Assembly (NCBI GenBank): GCA_007116995.1
Contig: SKHL01000286.1
Coordinates: 1-9,703 of the forward strand
Direction of reading: 5' to 3'
Length of the DNA: 9,703 nucleotides
DNA from: Limnochordia bacterium
GTDB taxonomy: Bacteria > Bacillota > Limnochordia > Darwinibacteriales > DTU012
The notes beneath the pieces are model-generated. The model was not told the origin of the DNA, searched no databases, and worked only from the letters and a program-made list of their open reading frames with translations. Below are positions 1 through 6,023 of this stretch, piece after piece (the stretch's first letter is position 1; each line of letters opens with the position of its first letter). A program made the position numbers and the translations under genes.

Positions 1-19
1 AAACTTCCTATATAGCTCC

Positions 20-48
20 TTGTTTTAGAACACATAATGTGTTATGAT
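20..48 (+). promoter_or_regulatory. Candidate sigma-A promoter of the helicase gene
   Basis: A -35 like TTGTTT (20-25) and a -10 like TATGAT (43-48) are separated by exactly 17 bp. This predicts a transcript start near 55 and an untranslated leader of about 130 nt before the TTG start at 184. Palindromes fill the spacer and cover the -10 (separate entry), so the promoter is probably regulated. This is inferred from consensus match only. Confidence 0.5.
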
Positions 49-53
49 AACAC
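29..53. promoter_or_regulatory. Overlapping palindromes over the helicase promoter (putative operator)
   Basis: Two perfect 7-1-7 palindromes overlap: AACACATAATGTGTT (29-43) and GTGTTATGATAACAC (39-53). They share the central GTGTT, so the 5-bp half-site AACAC/GTGTT occurs three times in alternating orientation at 29, 39 and 49. The starts are 10 bp apart, about one helical turn. The array covers the spacer and the -10, a typical position for a repressor site. I do not recognise the regulator. As RNA the two palindromes would be mutually exclusive hairpins, but most of the array lies upstream of the predicted start, so a DNA role is more likely. Confidence 0.5.
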
Positions 54-109
54 CCGTCTAACGACGGTACTATTCTCGGTTACATAATGCGACATTAAAA
101 ATAGTTTAA

Positions 110-139
110 AGGAGCATTCTGTTTTTTGAGAATGCTTTT
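110..139 (+). promoter_or_regulatory. Leader hairpin upstream of the helicase (attenuator or UTR element)
   Basis: An 8-bp perfect stem (113-120 with 129-136) extends to 11 bp with two G-U pairs and one A-U pair, around an 8-nt T-rich loop. TTTT (136-139) follows. It could be a weak intrinsic terminator of an upstream transcript, an attenuator, or a structured leader. Bacterial DEAD-box helicase genes are often cold-responsive with long structured leaders (family knowledge), but no specific RNA family is recognised here. Confidence 0.4.
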
Positions 140-183
140 GTTCGTATAAGGCTAAATAACTTTATTATAAAGGAGAACAACAA

Positions 184-1620
184 TTGACCACATTTAATCA
201 GCTGAATCTCAGCGAGCAGACGTTAAAAGCTATCAACAAGCTAGGTTTCGAAGAGGCTACCCCTATTCAAGCCCAAACCATCCCCTTAGGGCTTGCAGGT
301 CGAGACCTAATCGGACAGGCCCCGACGGGAACAGGGAAAACTGTAGCCTTTGGAATTCCGATGATGGAGAATCTAGTCTCTGGAGAAAATGCTACTCAAG
401 GGTTAGTCGTCACTCCAACCCGTGAATTAGCAGTCCAAGTGGGAGAGGAATTAAATAAAATTGCCTCATTTAAACAAATGCACTGCTTACCCATCTACGG
501 AGGCCAAGACATTCGTCGTCAAATCAAGGCATTAGCCAGACGGCCCCAAATCATTGTGGGCACACCAGGACGAATTATGGATCACATGCGTCGTCGCACA
601 ATTCGCTTGCATGCCATAAAAATGGTAGTATTAGACGAAGCCGATGAAATGCTGAATATGGGTTTTCTTGAAGACATCGAAACTATTCTTAAAGAAGTTC
701 CATCCGAACGACAAACATTACTTTTTTCTGCTACGATGCCCAGACCGATTCAAGAATTAGCCCATCGGTTTATGAGAAATCCAGAGATTATTCGTGTCGC
801 ACCGAAGGAAGTAACACTAGCGAATACAGATCAGCACTACGTTGAGGTTACAGAGAATAAGAAATTCGATACTCTCTGTAACTTACTGGATATGCACTCC
901 CCGGCTAGTGCTATCGTCTTTGGTCGGACAAAACGTAGAGTCGATGAACTAGCTGAAGCTCTAAATAAACGAGGCTATTCAGCCGAAGGAATTCATGGCG
1001 ATCTTACCCAGGGAAAACGAGATAGCGTTATGAACCAGTTTCGATCAGGTATTGTGGAAATCTTAGTTGCAACCGATGTGGCGGCTCGTGGTCTAGATAT
1101 AGGAGGAGTCACTCATGTCTATAATTTTGATATACCACAAGATCCAGAGAGTTATGTACACCGAATCGGGAGAACAGGACGGGCTGGACGTAGCGGGGAA
1201 GCAATTACCTTCATAACACCGAGAGAATTGCCCCATCTACGCTTAATTGAACAGTTGACCAAGCGAAAGATCCAACGCCAACCGGCCCCTTCACTTCACG
1301 AAGCCTTAATTGGTCAGCAACAAGTGACCGTTGAAAGACTACTAAGAGCGGTTGAAGACGAAGCCAGTTCCCAATACAGGAGTACAGCAGAAAGCTTACT
1401 AGACCAAGGAGATTCGGTCTCCCTACTATCAGCAGCTTTAAAGCTACTCACCAAAGAACCTAACACCACACCCGTTCGTTTAACCGAAGAAAAGCCGTTA
1501 CGCTCCAGCCAATCCAGGAACCAACGTAATGATCGTAACAAGCCGAAAGATTTCTATCCAAGAAAAAAACACCGCAGTTCTCGACCTCGCAACAAATGGA
1601 GTAAGAATAATAAGAGCTAA
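184..1620 (+). CDS. cshA: DEAD-box ATP-dependent RNA helicase, CshA-like
   Basis: This 478-aa protein unwinds or remodels structured RNA using ATP. In Bacillota, CshA acts in mRNA turnover with the degradosome, in ribosome assembly and in cold growth. All superfamily 2 motifs are visible: Q motif around 21-34, motif I APTGTGKT 46-53, PTRELA 78-83, GG 106-107, TPGR 127-130, DEAD 151-154, SAT 182-184, motif IV 243-249, motif V from ATD 296 to D305, and motif VI HRIGRTGRAGR 326-336. After the second RecA domain come a helical stretch (about 365-425), which in CshA serves dimerisation, and a basic Arg/Lys/Ser/Asn-rich tail (436-478) fit for RNA binding. The TTG start is chosen because AAAGGAG (169-175) lies 8 nt upstream and the N-terminus (MTTF...) fits the family. 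It is a single-gene unit with its own promoter and terminator. It is intact and of usual length. DeaD/CsdA-type helicases are the alternative, but they are usually longer with a DbpA-like RNA-binding domain, absent here. Confidence 0.95.
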   Translation: MTTFNQLNLSEQTLKAINKLGFEEATPIQAQTIPLGLAGRDLIGQAPTGTGKTVAFGIPMMENLVSGENATQGLVVTPTRELAVQVGEELNKIASFKQMHCLPIYGGQDIRRQIKALARRPQIIVGTPGRIMDHMRRRTIRLHAIKMVVLDEADEMLNMGFLEDIETILKEVPSERQTLLFSATMPRPIQELAHRFMRNPEIIRVAPKEVTLANTDQHYVEVTENKKFDTLCNLLDMHSPASAIVFGRTKRRVDELAEALNKRGYSAEGIHGDLTQGKRDSVMNQFRSGIVEILVATDVAARGLDIGGVTHVYNFDIPQDPESYVHRIGRTGRAGRSGEAITFITPRELPHLRLIEQLTKRKIQRQPAPSLHEALIGQQQVTVERLLRAVEDEASSQYRSTAESLLDQGDSVSLLSAALKLLTKEPNTTPVRLTEEKPLRSSQSRNQRNDRNKPKDFYPRKKHRSSRPRNKWSKNNKS

Positions 1621-1622
1621 GC

Positions 1623-1656
1623 AACAGAGCTACTCGTGATAGAGTAGCTCTGTTTA
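1623..1656 (+). terminator. Intrinsic terminator of the helicase gene
   Basis: A perfect 13-bp stem (1623-1635 with 1642-1654) with a 6-nt loop begins 2 nt after the helicase stop codon. The T-tract is short and interrupted (TTTATCTATTT), but the stem is strong. It could also stop the convergent minus-strand gene, though the minus-strand side lacks an immediate U run. Confidence 0.8.
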
Positions 1657-1773
1657 TCTATTTAAGTTAGCTTGGCAGTACTAATTAGCATCTTCCATCA
1701 CTTATGCATCTAATGACAGATCCCCAATATGATTTAGTGGGCAGACCAGATCCGCGCATGCAAGCTCGGCTTA

Positions 1774-2247
1774 TTAATTCTCATCTAGACAAATCCGAAT
1801 ATGCTCCAACCCATTATCTAAGAATTCTTGTGTGTATTTCTCCGCTAACTCTTCGATTACCTGAAACCGTTCAAAGGGGTCCATCTGCATAAATCTATCC
1901 TTCCCTAATTGCTCCACGATGTCTCTTCTTGCTAAGCGTTGGCTGAGCTCATCCCAAAATAAATCAGTTTCAAATTCCTTAAGGTACTTAATCGAACCAT
2001 GCTCACCTTCCATAGAGTCTTCATAGATTCGAGTTGGATGATATAGACCGGATTCCTTATCTAGCTCCACAAAATCGGCATAGCCGTAGTCCTTGGCAAG
2101 AGTGAAGATCTTCTGCTCTATGGCCGAGTATTCTTGAAGATATGGTTCCTCGTCACCAGACGTACGAAACGCTGTTAATACCCAGTCTGCTATGTAGAAT
2201 ACCTCTAACAACTTACGGAAGTCCTTTTTCAACAATTCAATCTGCAT
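1774..2247 (-). CDS. Uncharacterised acidic helical protein
   Basis: A 157-aa protein whose family I do not recognise. It starts at an ATG with an excellent AAAAGGAG ribosome binding site 7 nt upstream (plus-strand 2255-2262). It has no signal peptide, no membrane segment and no cysteine pairs, so it should be cytoplasmic. It is rich in Glu, Asp, Leu and aromatic residues and looks mostly alpha-helical. Visible blocks are an N-terminal helix with EVFYIADWVLTAF (15-27), a central YxDFVELDKESGLYHPTR stretch (56-73), and a C-terminal part with FWDELSQRLARRD (97-109) and MDPFERFQVIEELAEKY (122-138). The many acidic and aromatic residues suggest a protein-protein interaction role, but this is a guess. 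It is divergent from 2496-2906 and convergent with the helicase gene. Codon use resembles its neighbours and there is no sign of breakage. Confidence 0.8.
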   Translation of the reverse strand: MQIELLKKDFRKLLEVFYIADWVLTAFRTSGDEEPYLQEYSAIEQKIFTLAKDYGYADFVELDKESGLYHPTRIYEDSMEGEHGSIKYLKEFETDLFWDELSQRLARRDIVEQLGKDRFMQMDPFERFQVIEELAEKYTQEFLDNGLEHIRICLDEN

Positions 2248-2273
2248 GACTATTCTCCTTTTCCCAGATTAGG

Positions 2274-2288
2274 GATCATCTGATGATC
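2274..2288. promoter_or_regulatory. Perfect 15-bp palindrome in the leader of the minus-strand gene
   Basis: GATCATCTGATGATC is a perfect 7-1-7 palindrome. It lies 27 bp upstream of the minus-strand start codon and just downstream of that gene's candidate -10 (2303-2308), where a repressor could block transcription. The binding protein is unknown. As RNA it would have too small a loop to fold well at full length. Confidence 0.35.
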
Positions 2289-2302
2289 AACTGCATCTTC
2301 AG

Positions 2303-2330
2303 GTTATCAGATCAGGTTCTAGTTCGTCAA
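2303..2330 (-). promoter_or_regulatory. Candidate promoter for the 1774-2247 gene
   Basis: Reading the minus strand, TTGACG (2330-2325) and GATAAC (2308-2303) are 16 bp apart. The -35 matches consensus at 5 of 6 positions and the -10 at 4 of 6. The predicted start is near 2296, giving a leader of about 50 nt that contains the palindrome at 2274-2288. Confidence 0.4.
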
Positions 2331-2360
2331 TTACTTTAAGACACTTATTTCAGAATTCGC

Positions 2361-2389
2361 TTTACAAAACAAACTAATTCAGTTATAAT
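2361..2389 (+). promoter_or_regulatory. Strong candidate sigma-A promoter for the 2496-2906 gene
   Basis: TTTACA (2361-2366) and a perfect TATAAT (2384-2389) are separated by 17 bp, giving a near-consensus housekeeping promoter. The predicted start is near 2396, with a leader of about 100 nt. It is arranged back to back with the minus-strand promoter. Confidence 0.65.
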
Positions 2390-2398
2390 TATTTTTAA

Positions 2399-2413
2399 TA
2401 ATACTTATTATCA
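2399..2413. promoter_or_regulatory. Fur-family-like box at the transcript start of the 2496-2906 gene
   Basis: TAATACTTATTATCA matches the 7-1-7 Fur box (TGATAATnATTATCA) at 12 of 14 positions, counted by eye. It starts 10 bp after the -10, a usual place for Fur, PerR or Zur repression. The surroundings are very AT-rich, so a chance match is possible. The gene product gives no hint of metal metabolism. Confidence 0.25.
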
Positions 2414-2435
2414 AAATAAAGACGTCAGTCTACTA

Positions 2436-2461
2436 CAATAAAGATAGCATTCCCTTTATTG
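2436..2461 (+). promoter_or_regulatory. Leader stem-loop upstream of the 2496-2906 gene
   Basis: CAATAAAG (2436-2443) pairs with CTTTATTG (2454-2461), an 8-bp perfect but A/T-rich stem around a 10-nt loop. It lies about 35 nt before the start codon in the predicted leader. It is weak and may be fortuitous. Confidence 0.2.
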
Positions 2462-2495
2462 ATGTGTTAGATTACGTACAGGGGGGGAACCGAGA

Positions 2496-2906
2496 ATGGA
2501 ATTAATCAGTGCGTGGGGAGAACATAGCTTTAAGGTTGGCTTTTACCATGAGTATAACACAGAGGATTGGTTTATCTTAAAAAGAAATCCCTTCGAGGAC
2601 ATGGATGCTGAAGCGATAATGCTTACAGAGAAAGAAGTAGGAGAATTTATAGACTGTATTCTTGTGGGTATAGAGAACGTTTCTAGTCCATCCCACTTAA
2701 ATGAAACTATCCTCACAATCATGCCATCTAAACAAGGATTAATCCTAGTTAGCTGGCTTAACATGGGAGACAGCTCTGTTCTAATGATTCGTCAAGGTGA
2801 AAAGAAAATTTTACAGGTTCCTACCGATAGTCTCCAATCCTGTCTGAGTTGGCTTTTACGAGAGTTTTATATTCTTGGCCTCCCAGACACCTTTGAAAGT
2901 CAGTAG
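2496..2906 (+). CDS. Uncharacterised small soluble protein
   Basis: A 136-aa protein of unrecognised family. The start codon follows an unusual run of seven G (2481-2487) at 8 nt, which can pair with the CCUCC of 16S rRNA partly through G-U pairs. It has no signal peptide and no convincing membrane segment. Alternating hydrophobic strands (SFKVGFYHEY 11-20, DWFILKR 24-30, ETILTIMP 70-77, GLILVSWLNMG 81-91, SSVLMIRQ 93-100) suggest a beta-sheet core. Helices are likely at 44-61 (TEKEVGEFIDCILVGIEN) and at 110-127 near the C-terminus, so an alpha/beta fold is likely. It is single-gene transcribed, with a near-consensus promoter and its own terminator. It is divergent from the other unknown gene at 1774-2247, and the shared control region suggests linked regulation. 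Function is unknown. Confidence 0.8.
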   Translation: MELISAWGEHSFKVGFYHEYNTEDWFILKRNPFEDMDAEAIMLTEKEVGEFIDCILVGIENVSSPSHLNETILTIMPSKQGLILVSWLNMGDSSVLMIRQGEKKILQVPTDSLQSCLSWLLREFYILGLPDTFESQ

Positions 2907-2926
2907 TTAGAAGGACTGGACTATCT

Positions 2927-2957
2927 AAGACGGGCTCGTTGAGTCCGTCTTTGTTTT
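2927..2957 (+). terminator. Intrinsic terminator after the 2496-2906 gene
   Basis: An 11-bp stem with one G-T wobble (2927-2937 with 2941-2951) and a GTT loop is followed by TGTTTT. It begins 20 nt after the stop codon. The galE gene converges on it from the other side, but the minus-strand side lacks a good U run. Confidence 0.8.
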
Positions 2958-2985
2958 GAGCATATCCATGAATATAAGTTCCTCC

Positions 2986-3999
2986 CTATTCCTCATATCC
3001 ATTAGGGTTTTGGGACTGCCAACGCCAGGAATCCTCACACATCTCTTGCAGATCCCTCGCAGCTTGCCAACCTAATTCTTGACTGGCTTTCGCTGAATTG
3101 GCATAGCAAGCAGCAATATCACCTGGTCGACATGGGGAAATAGTATAAGGGATTTTCTTTCCAGACGCTTTTTCAAAAGCAGCCCTCATCTCTAATACAC
3201 TGCACCCTTGGCCCGTTCCCAGATTATAGGCATCCACTCCGGTTGTGGAAAGGATCTTTCTCAGTGCTTTTAGATGCCCAACAGCTAGATCCACTACATG
3301 AATGTAATCGCGCACACCCGTTCCATCCACTGTTGGATAGTCGTCACCAAACACTCGTAATTTTTCTAGTTTACCCACCGCTACCTGGGTAATAAAAGGC
3401 ATGAGATTATTAGGTATTCCGTTAGGATCTTCTCCAATTCTCCCACTCTTATGTGCGCCTATTGGATTAAAGTAACGGAGTAAGGCAATGCTCCAATCCC
3501 CATGGGCTACAGCCGCATCACGGAGTATTTGTTCAATCATCAACTTCGTACTTCCATACGGATTCGTAGCAGCTAAGGGGAAATCTTCTGAAATAGGTAC
3601 TCGTTCGGGTATACCGTAGACCGTAGCCGATGAGCTAAACACAATATGCTTCACATTAAACGCTTGCATAGTCTGACAAAGAACTAATGTACCTGTTACA
3701 TTATTATGGTAGTATCTTAGAGGTGCCTCCACGGACTCACCAACGGCCTTGAGACCAGCAAAGTGGATGACCGCATCAATGCTATTCTCCGCAAAGACAG
3801 TCTCAACTCCGACCTGATCCAATAAATCAACCTTGTAAAAGGGAAAATTCTTCCCGGTTATCTCCTTAACTCGATCTAAGGAGATGATCTTGCTGTTAGA
3901 GAGGTTATCCAACACAATAATCTCATACCCAGCATTAAGTAGCTCTACACAGGTATGGCTACCAATATAGCCGGCACCACCTGTCACTAAAATCGCCAT
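2986..3999 (-). CDS. galE: UDP-glucose 4-epimerase (GalE)
   Basis: This 337-aa cytoplasmic short-chain dehydrogenase/reductase interconverts UDP-glucose and UDP-galactose with bound NAD, feeding the Leloir pathway and surface glycan synthesis. Visible features are the NAD-binding TGGAGYIGSH near residues 6-15, DNLSNS near 31-36, the catalytic Ser in SSSATVYG (Ser124), the YGSTK motif with Tyr148 and Lys152, RYFNPIGAH at 175-183, and VRDYIHVVDL at 229-238. Length is normal. The ATG at 3999 is preferred over an in-frame GTG at 4005: AGGAGGT (4013-4007) sits 7 nt from the ATG but only 1 nt from the GTG. At the position of E. coli GalE Tyr299, the protein has Cys298. In human GALE a Cys there allows UDP-GlcNAc/UDP-GalNAc to fit as well, so broader substrate use is plausible. 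No galK, galT or glycan genes adjoin it. Confidence 0.95.
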   Translation of the reverse strand: MAILVTGGAGYIGSHTCVELLNAGYEIIVLDNLSNSKIISLDRVKEITGKNFPFYKVDLLDQVGVETVFAENSIDAVIHFAGLKAVGESVEAPLRYYHNNVTGTLVLCQTMQAFNVKHIVFSSSATVYGIPERVPISEDFPLAATNPYGSTKLMIEQILRDAAVAHGDWSIALLRYFNPIGAHKSGRIGEDPNGIPNNLMPFITQVAVGKLEKLRVFGDDYPTVDGTGVRDYIHVVDLAVGHLKALRKILSTTGVDAYNLGTGQGCSVLEMRAAFEKASGKKIPYTISPCRPGDIAACYANSAKASQELGWQAARDLQEMCEDSWRWQSQNPNGYEE

Positions 4000-4153
4000 T
4001 CTCACTACCTCCTGTACTGACTAAACATAGCTCTACATAAGAGTATTCTACAATGACCATAGATAATCCCTACAATTTAGGCATCTTTCCAAAAAAATGA
4101 TCAAAGCTTGCTCCTCTCACTCCACCATTATTTATCAGCATTAATTTACTGCG

Positions 4154-4192
4154 AGGAGGTCGATAATAATGGTAATACTTGATAAAAGGAGG
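4154..4192 (+). promoter_or_regulatory. Tandem in-frame ribosome binding sites for the Cys-rich ORF
   Basis: Two strong Shine-Dalgarno sequences lie in series: AGGAGGT at 4154-4160 before the ATG at 4169 (8-nt spacing), and AAAAGGAGG at 4184-4192 before the ATG at 4199 (6-nt spacing). Both ATGs are in the same frame, 30 bp apart. Two products differing by 10 residues are possible. Otherwise the first site may be a standby ribosome site. Confidence 0.5.
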
Positions 4193-4198
4193 ACTTTC

Positions 4199-4339
4199 AT
4201 GTCTAACATTTACTGTAGTATTAGTAACTGCCACTATTGGGATCAGGGTAATGTATGCCATTGTGATACGGACACTTCCACAGACAAACCCTCATCTCTA
4301 TTCTTACCCTTCACTATTATTTACGGAAGTTTTCTTTGA
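4199..4339 (+). CDS. Very small Cys-rich protein, DUF1540-like
   Basis: A 46-aa ORF with an ideal ribosome binding site (AAAAGGAGG, 4184-4192, 6 nt before the ATG). The N-terminal half carries the pattern C-x4-C-x8-C-x-C (Cys6, 11, 20, 22) within YCSISNCHYWDQGNVCHC. This closely resembles the short metal-binding-like DUF1540 domain of Bacillota (C-x-V-x-x-C-x-Y/W ... G-N-x-C pattern, recalled from the family). The C-terminal half is Ser/Thr/Phe-rich and does not look like the family, so the reading frame may be divergent or altered there. A second in-frame ATG at 4169 also has a strong AGGAGGT (4154-4160), which would give a 56-aa form; the shorter form fits the family better. A role as a translated leader of the transporter operon is an alternative. 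Function is unknown; zinc or iron binding is inferred from the Cys pattern only. Confidence 0.6.
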   Translation: MSNIYCSISNCHYWDQGNVCHCDTDTSTDKPSSLFLPFTIIYGSFL

Positions 4340-4365
4340 AAGATCTGGTTATTGGCAGGTATTAT
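4336..4365 (+). promoter_or_regulatory. Candidate promoter for the ABC transporter operon
   Basis: TTGAAA (4336-4341) and TATTAT (4360-4365) are 18 bp apart, each matching consensus at 5 of 6 positions. The -35 overlaps the stop codon of the Cys-rich ORF. The predicted start is near 4372, with a leader of about 60 nt that contains the hairpin at 4400-4415. Confidence 0.45.
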
Positions 4366-4399
4366 CTATTAGTAGAAAGAATTATTTAAGGAAAGAGAC

Positions 4400-4415
4400 G
4401 GATGGCAATCCATCC
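4400..4415 (+). promoter_or_regulatory. Small hairpin before the ribosome binding site of the solute-binding protein gene
   Basis: GGATGG (4400-4405) pairs with CCATCC (4410-4415) around a CAAT tetraloop, ending 4 nt before the AAGGTGG ribosome binding site. No U run follows, so it is not a terminator. It may protect or tune the messenger start. Confidence 0.35.
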
Positions 4416-4433
4416 CAAAAAGGTGGCGTAGTA

Positions 4434-6011
4434 ATGAAGAATATAATAAAAATAATCCTAATAATTACATTTACAGTTATTCTCTGCAGTAACAGTTCTT
4501 TTGCTCAGACAGAGGAACCCCAATATGGAGGCAGCCTCGTTGTAGCCCATCCCTTAACTCCTCCCCATCTCGATACAGACAAAACCACAGACTCAAATGT
4601 GGGTGTGATTATGTTTCATGTCTTTGAGGGGTTGTTTGAGGTAGATCAATCCTATCGGCCCATACCTCATCTAGCAGAGAGTTATAGCCAGAACGAAGAC
4701 GGATCCTTTTATGAGTTTACTCTACGAAAGGGAGTATCCTTTCATGATGGTACCGAGATGACAGCGGAAGATGCCTATGCCTCCTTCCGAAGATATTTGC
4801 AGAATAACGGTGCAGGACGAAATATCGCTCCCTACGTGAAAGAAATCCAGATTACTGGCACACATAGCTTTAGTGTGGCCTTTCATGAACCCTATGCACC
4901 ATTCTTATATTTTTTGGCGTCGCCTGTAGCCAACCAAAAATTTGTAATCAAACCGAAGTCACTTATAGAGAAATATGGCGATGGGACTATGACTGAATTT
5001 ATCGGCACAGGCCCTTTTTCCTTTGTCAGCTGGGTTTCCGATCAATACATAAAACTAAAGCGATTCGACGGGTATCAGGCGGTAACCGGTGACTCCTTTG
5101 GTTACTCAGGCCGCAAAGAAGTATATGTAGATGAGTTAATCTTTCGGATCGTTACAGAGCAATCCGTACGTGTCGCTGGTGTGACCACAGGAGAATATAG
5201 TTTTGCAGATGCAGCACCAAGGGATCAGCTACCAATATTCCAGCGTAATAACAGAATTCAAACTTATATAGTCAGTCCCTATCGGCAAGCCTTCATCATC
5301 GTGAATATGGGCAACCCTCCCTTTGATAACAACTATGCCAGGCAGGCTTTACTTCATGCATTAGATTTAGAAGAACTTGGTCTGATAGTGGTTGGTGATC
5401 CAGAGTTTTGGTTCCTTAATCCTTCTCTGTTTCCACCAGGCCATATTTGGCATGTACCTCATGCTGGAGCTGGAGCTTATAATCACTTTGACATAGCAGC
5501 AGCTAACGCTCTATTATCACAATCAGACTATACAGGCGAACCCATTATTATACTCAACAGTCGAGAAGATGATATTGAAAGCAAAAGTGCCATAGTGCTT
5601 AAGAATCAATTAGAAAGAGTGGGTTTCAATGTAGATGTCCGGTTATATGATCGAGCTACTGTTGTAGAGCAACGGGCTCGACCAGACGGCTACCATTTGC
5701 ATCTGTCCCAATTCTTCTCGCCAGATCCTGATCCCCAGGTTTATGGAGCTTGGATGGGAACAAACAAATGGATTGGTCAATGGGATGACGAGCATTCCCG
5801 GTATATGGATGGAGTTTTTGAGAAAATGTTGCGAGAAACAGATTATGAGACCCGGTATGCCATTGTAGAGAGCTGGCACGATGCCTTCTATGAATATGTT
5901 CCTTATGTAAAGCTCTATGATTATAAACAACTACGAATCGCACATGAACGTCTAAAAGGCTATAGTAATTTTGCCTTCCCAACGTTTTTTAATGTGTGGT
6001 TAGAGAAGTAA
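4434..6011 (+). CDS. Peptide/nickel-type ABC transporter solute-binding protein (SBP_bac_5)
   Basis: This 525-aa exported protein captures a substrate outside the membrane and delivers it to the two permeases downstream. The ATG at 4434 has AAGGTGG at 7 nt and opens directly into a signal peptide (Lys at 2 and 6, hydrophobic core 7-17). The frame stays open upstream to 4179, but that stretch is not family-like. Family marks are HLAES 79-83, the LRKGVSFHDGT core 97-107 followed by MTAEDA 109-114 (family signature region), GTGPFSFVSW 191-200, LHALDLEEL 307-315, and LSQFFSPDPDP 424-434. Length is normal for the dipeptide/oligopeptide/nickel cluster. Cys18 is preceded by VIL rather than the small residue usual at -1 of a lipobox, while SFA-Q (22-25) fits signal peptidase I. 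Anchoring is therefore uncertain, although Bacillota homologues are usually lipoproteins. The substrate cannot be named; a peptide is the default guess. Confidence 0.92.
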   Translation: MKNIIKIILIITFTVILCSNSSFAQTEEPQYGGSLVVAHPLTPPHLDTDKTTDSNVGVIMFHVFEGLFEVDQSYRPIPHLAESYSQNEDGSFYEFTLRKGVSFHDGTEMTAEDAYASFRRYLQNNGAGRNIAPYVKEIQITGTHSFSVAFHEPYAPFLYFLASPVANQKFVIKPKSLIEKYGDGTMTEFIGTGPFSFVSWVSDQYIKLKRFDGYQAVTGDSFGYSGRKEVYVDELIFRIVTEQSVRVAGVTTGEYSFADAAPRDQLPIFQRNNRIQTYIVSPYRQAFIIVNMGNPPFDNNYARQALLHALDLEELGLIVVGDPEFWFLNPSLFPPGHIWHVPHAGAGAYNHFDIAAANALLSQSDYTGEPIIILNSREDDIESKSAIVLKNQLERVGFNVDVRLYDRATVVEQRARPDGYHLHLSQFFSPDPDPQVYGAWMGTNKWIGQWDDEHSRYMDGVFEKMLRETDYETRYAIVESWHDAFYEYVPYVKLYDYKQLRIAHERLKGYSNFAFPTFFNVWLEK

Positions 6012-6023
6012 CCGGGGTGTGTT

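Noticed and set aside
126..149. Seven-codon leader peptide (TTG start) in the helicase leader
   Set aside because: An AAAGGAG lies upstream, but the spacing (11 nt) is long and the peptide would sit within the hairpin. There is no run of regulatory codons, so chance is more likely.
1704..1892. Plus-strand 62-aa reading frame
   Set aside because: It lacks a ribosome binding site, overlaps the 3' end of the better supported minus-strand gene, and has no protein-like features.
4000..4005. GTG at 4005 as the galE start
   Set aside because: The ribosome binding site would be only 1 nt from the GTG but is 7 nt from the ATG at 3999, and the shorter start gives the usual GalE N-terminus.
4006..4168. 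Riboswitch or T-box leader between galE and the Cys-rich ORF
   Set aside because: I looked for T-box, SAM-type and similar conserved blocks on both strands and found no recognisable core or terminator/antiterminator pair.
4070..4261. Minus-strand 63-aa reading frame upstream of galE
   Set aside because: It lies in the galE promoter region and antisense to the Cys-rich ORF, and lacks a convincing ribosome binding site.
4179..4433. In-frame N-terminal extension of the solute-binding protein
   Set aside because: It would put 85 non-family residues before a clear signal peptide. The ATG at 4434 has a good ribosome binding site, and the stretch holds another well-supported small ORF in a different frame.
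5643..5982. Two overlapping minus-strand reading frames inside the solute-binding protein gene
   Set aside because: They are antisense to a conserved coding region and lack start signals; their composition follows the opposite strand.
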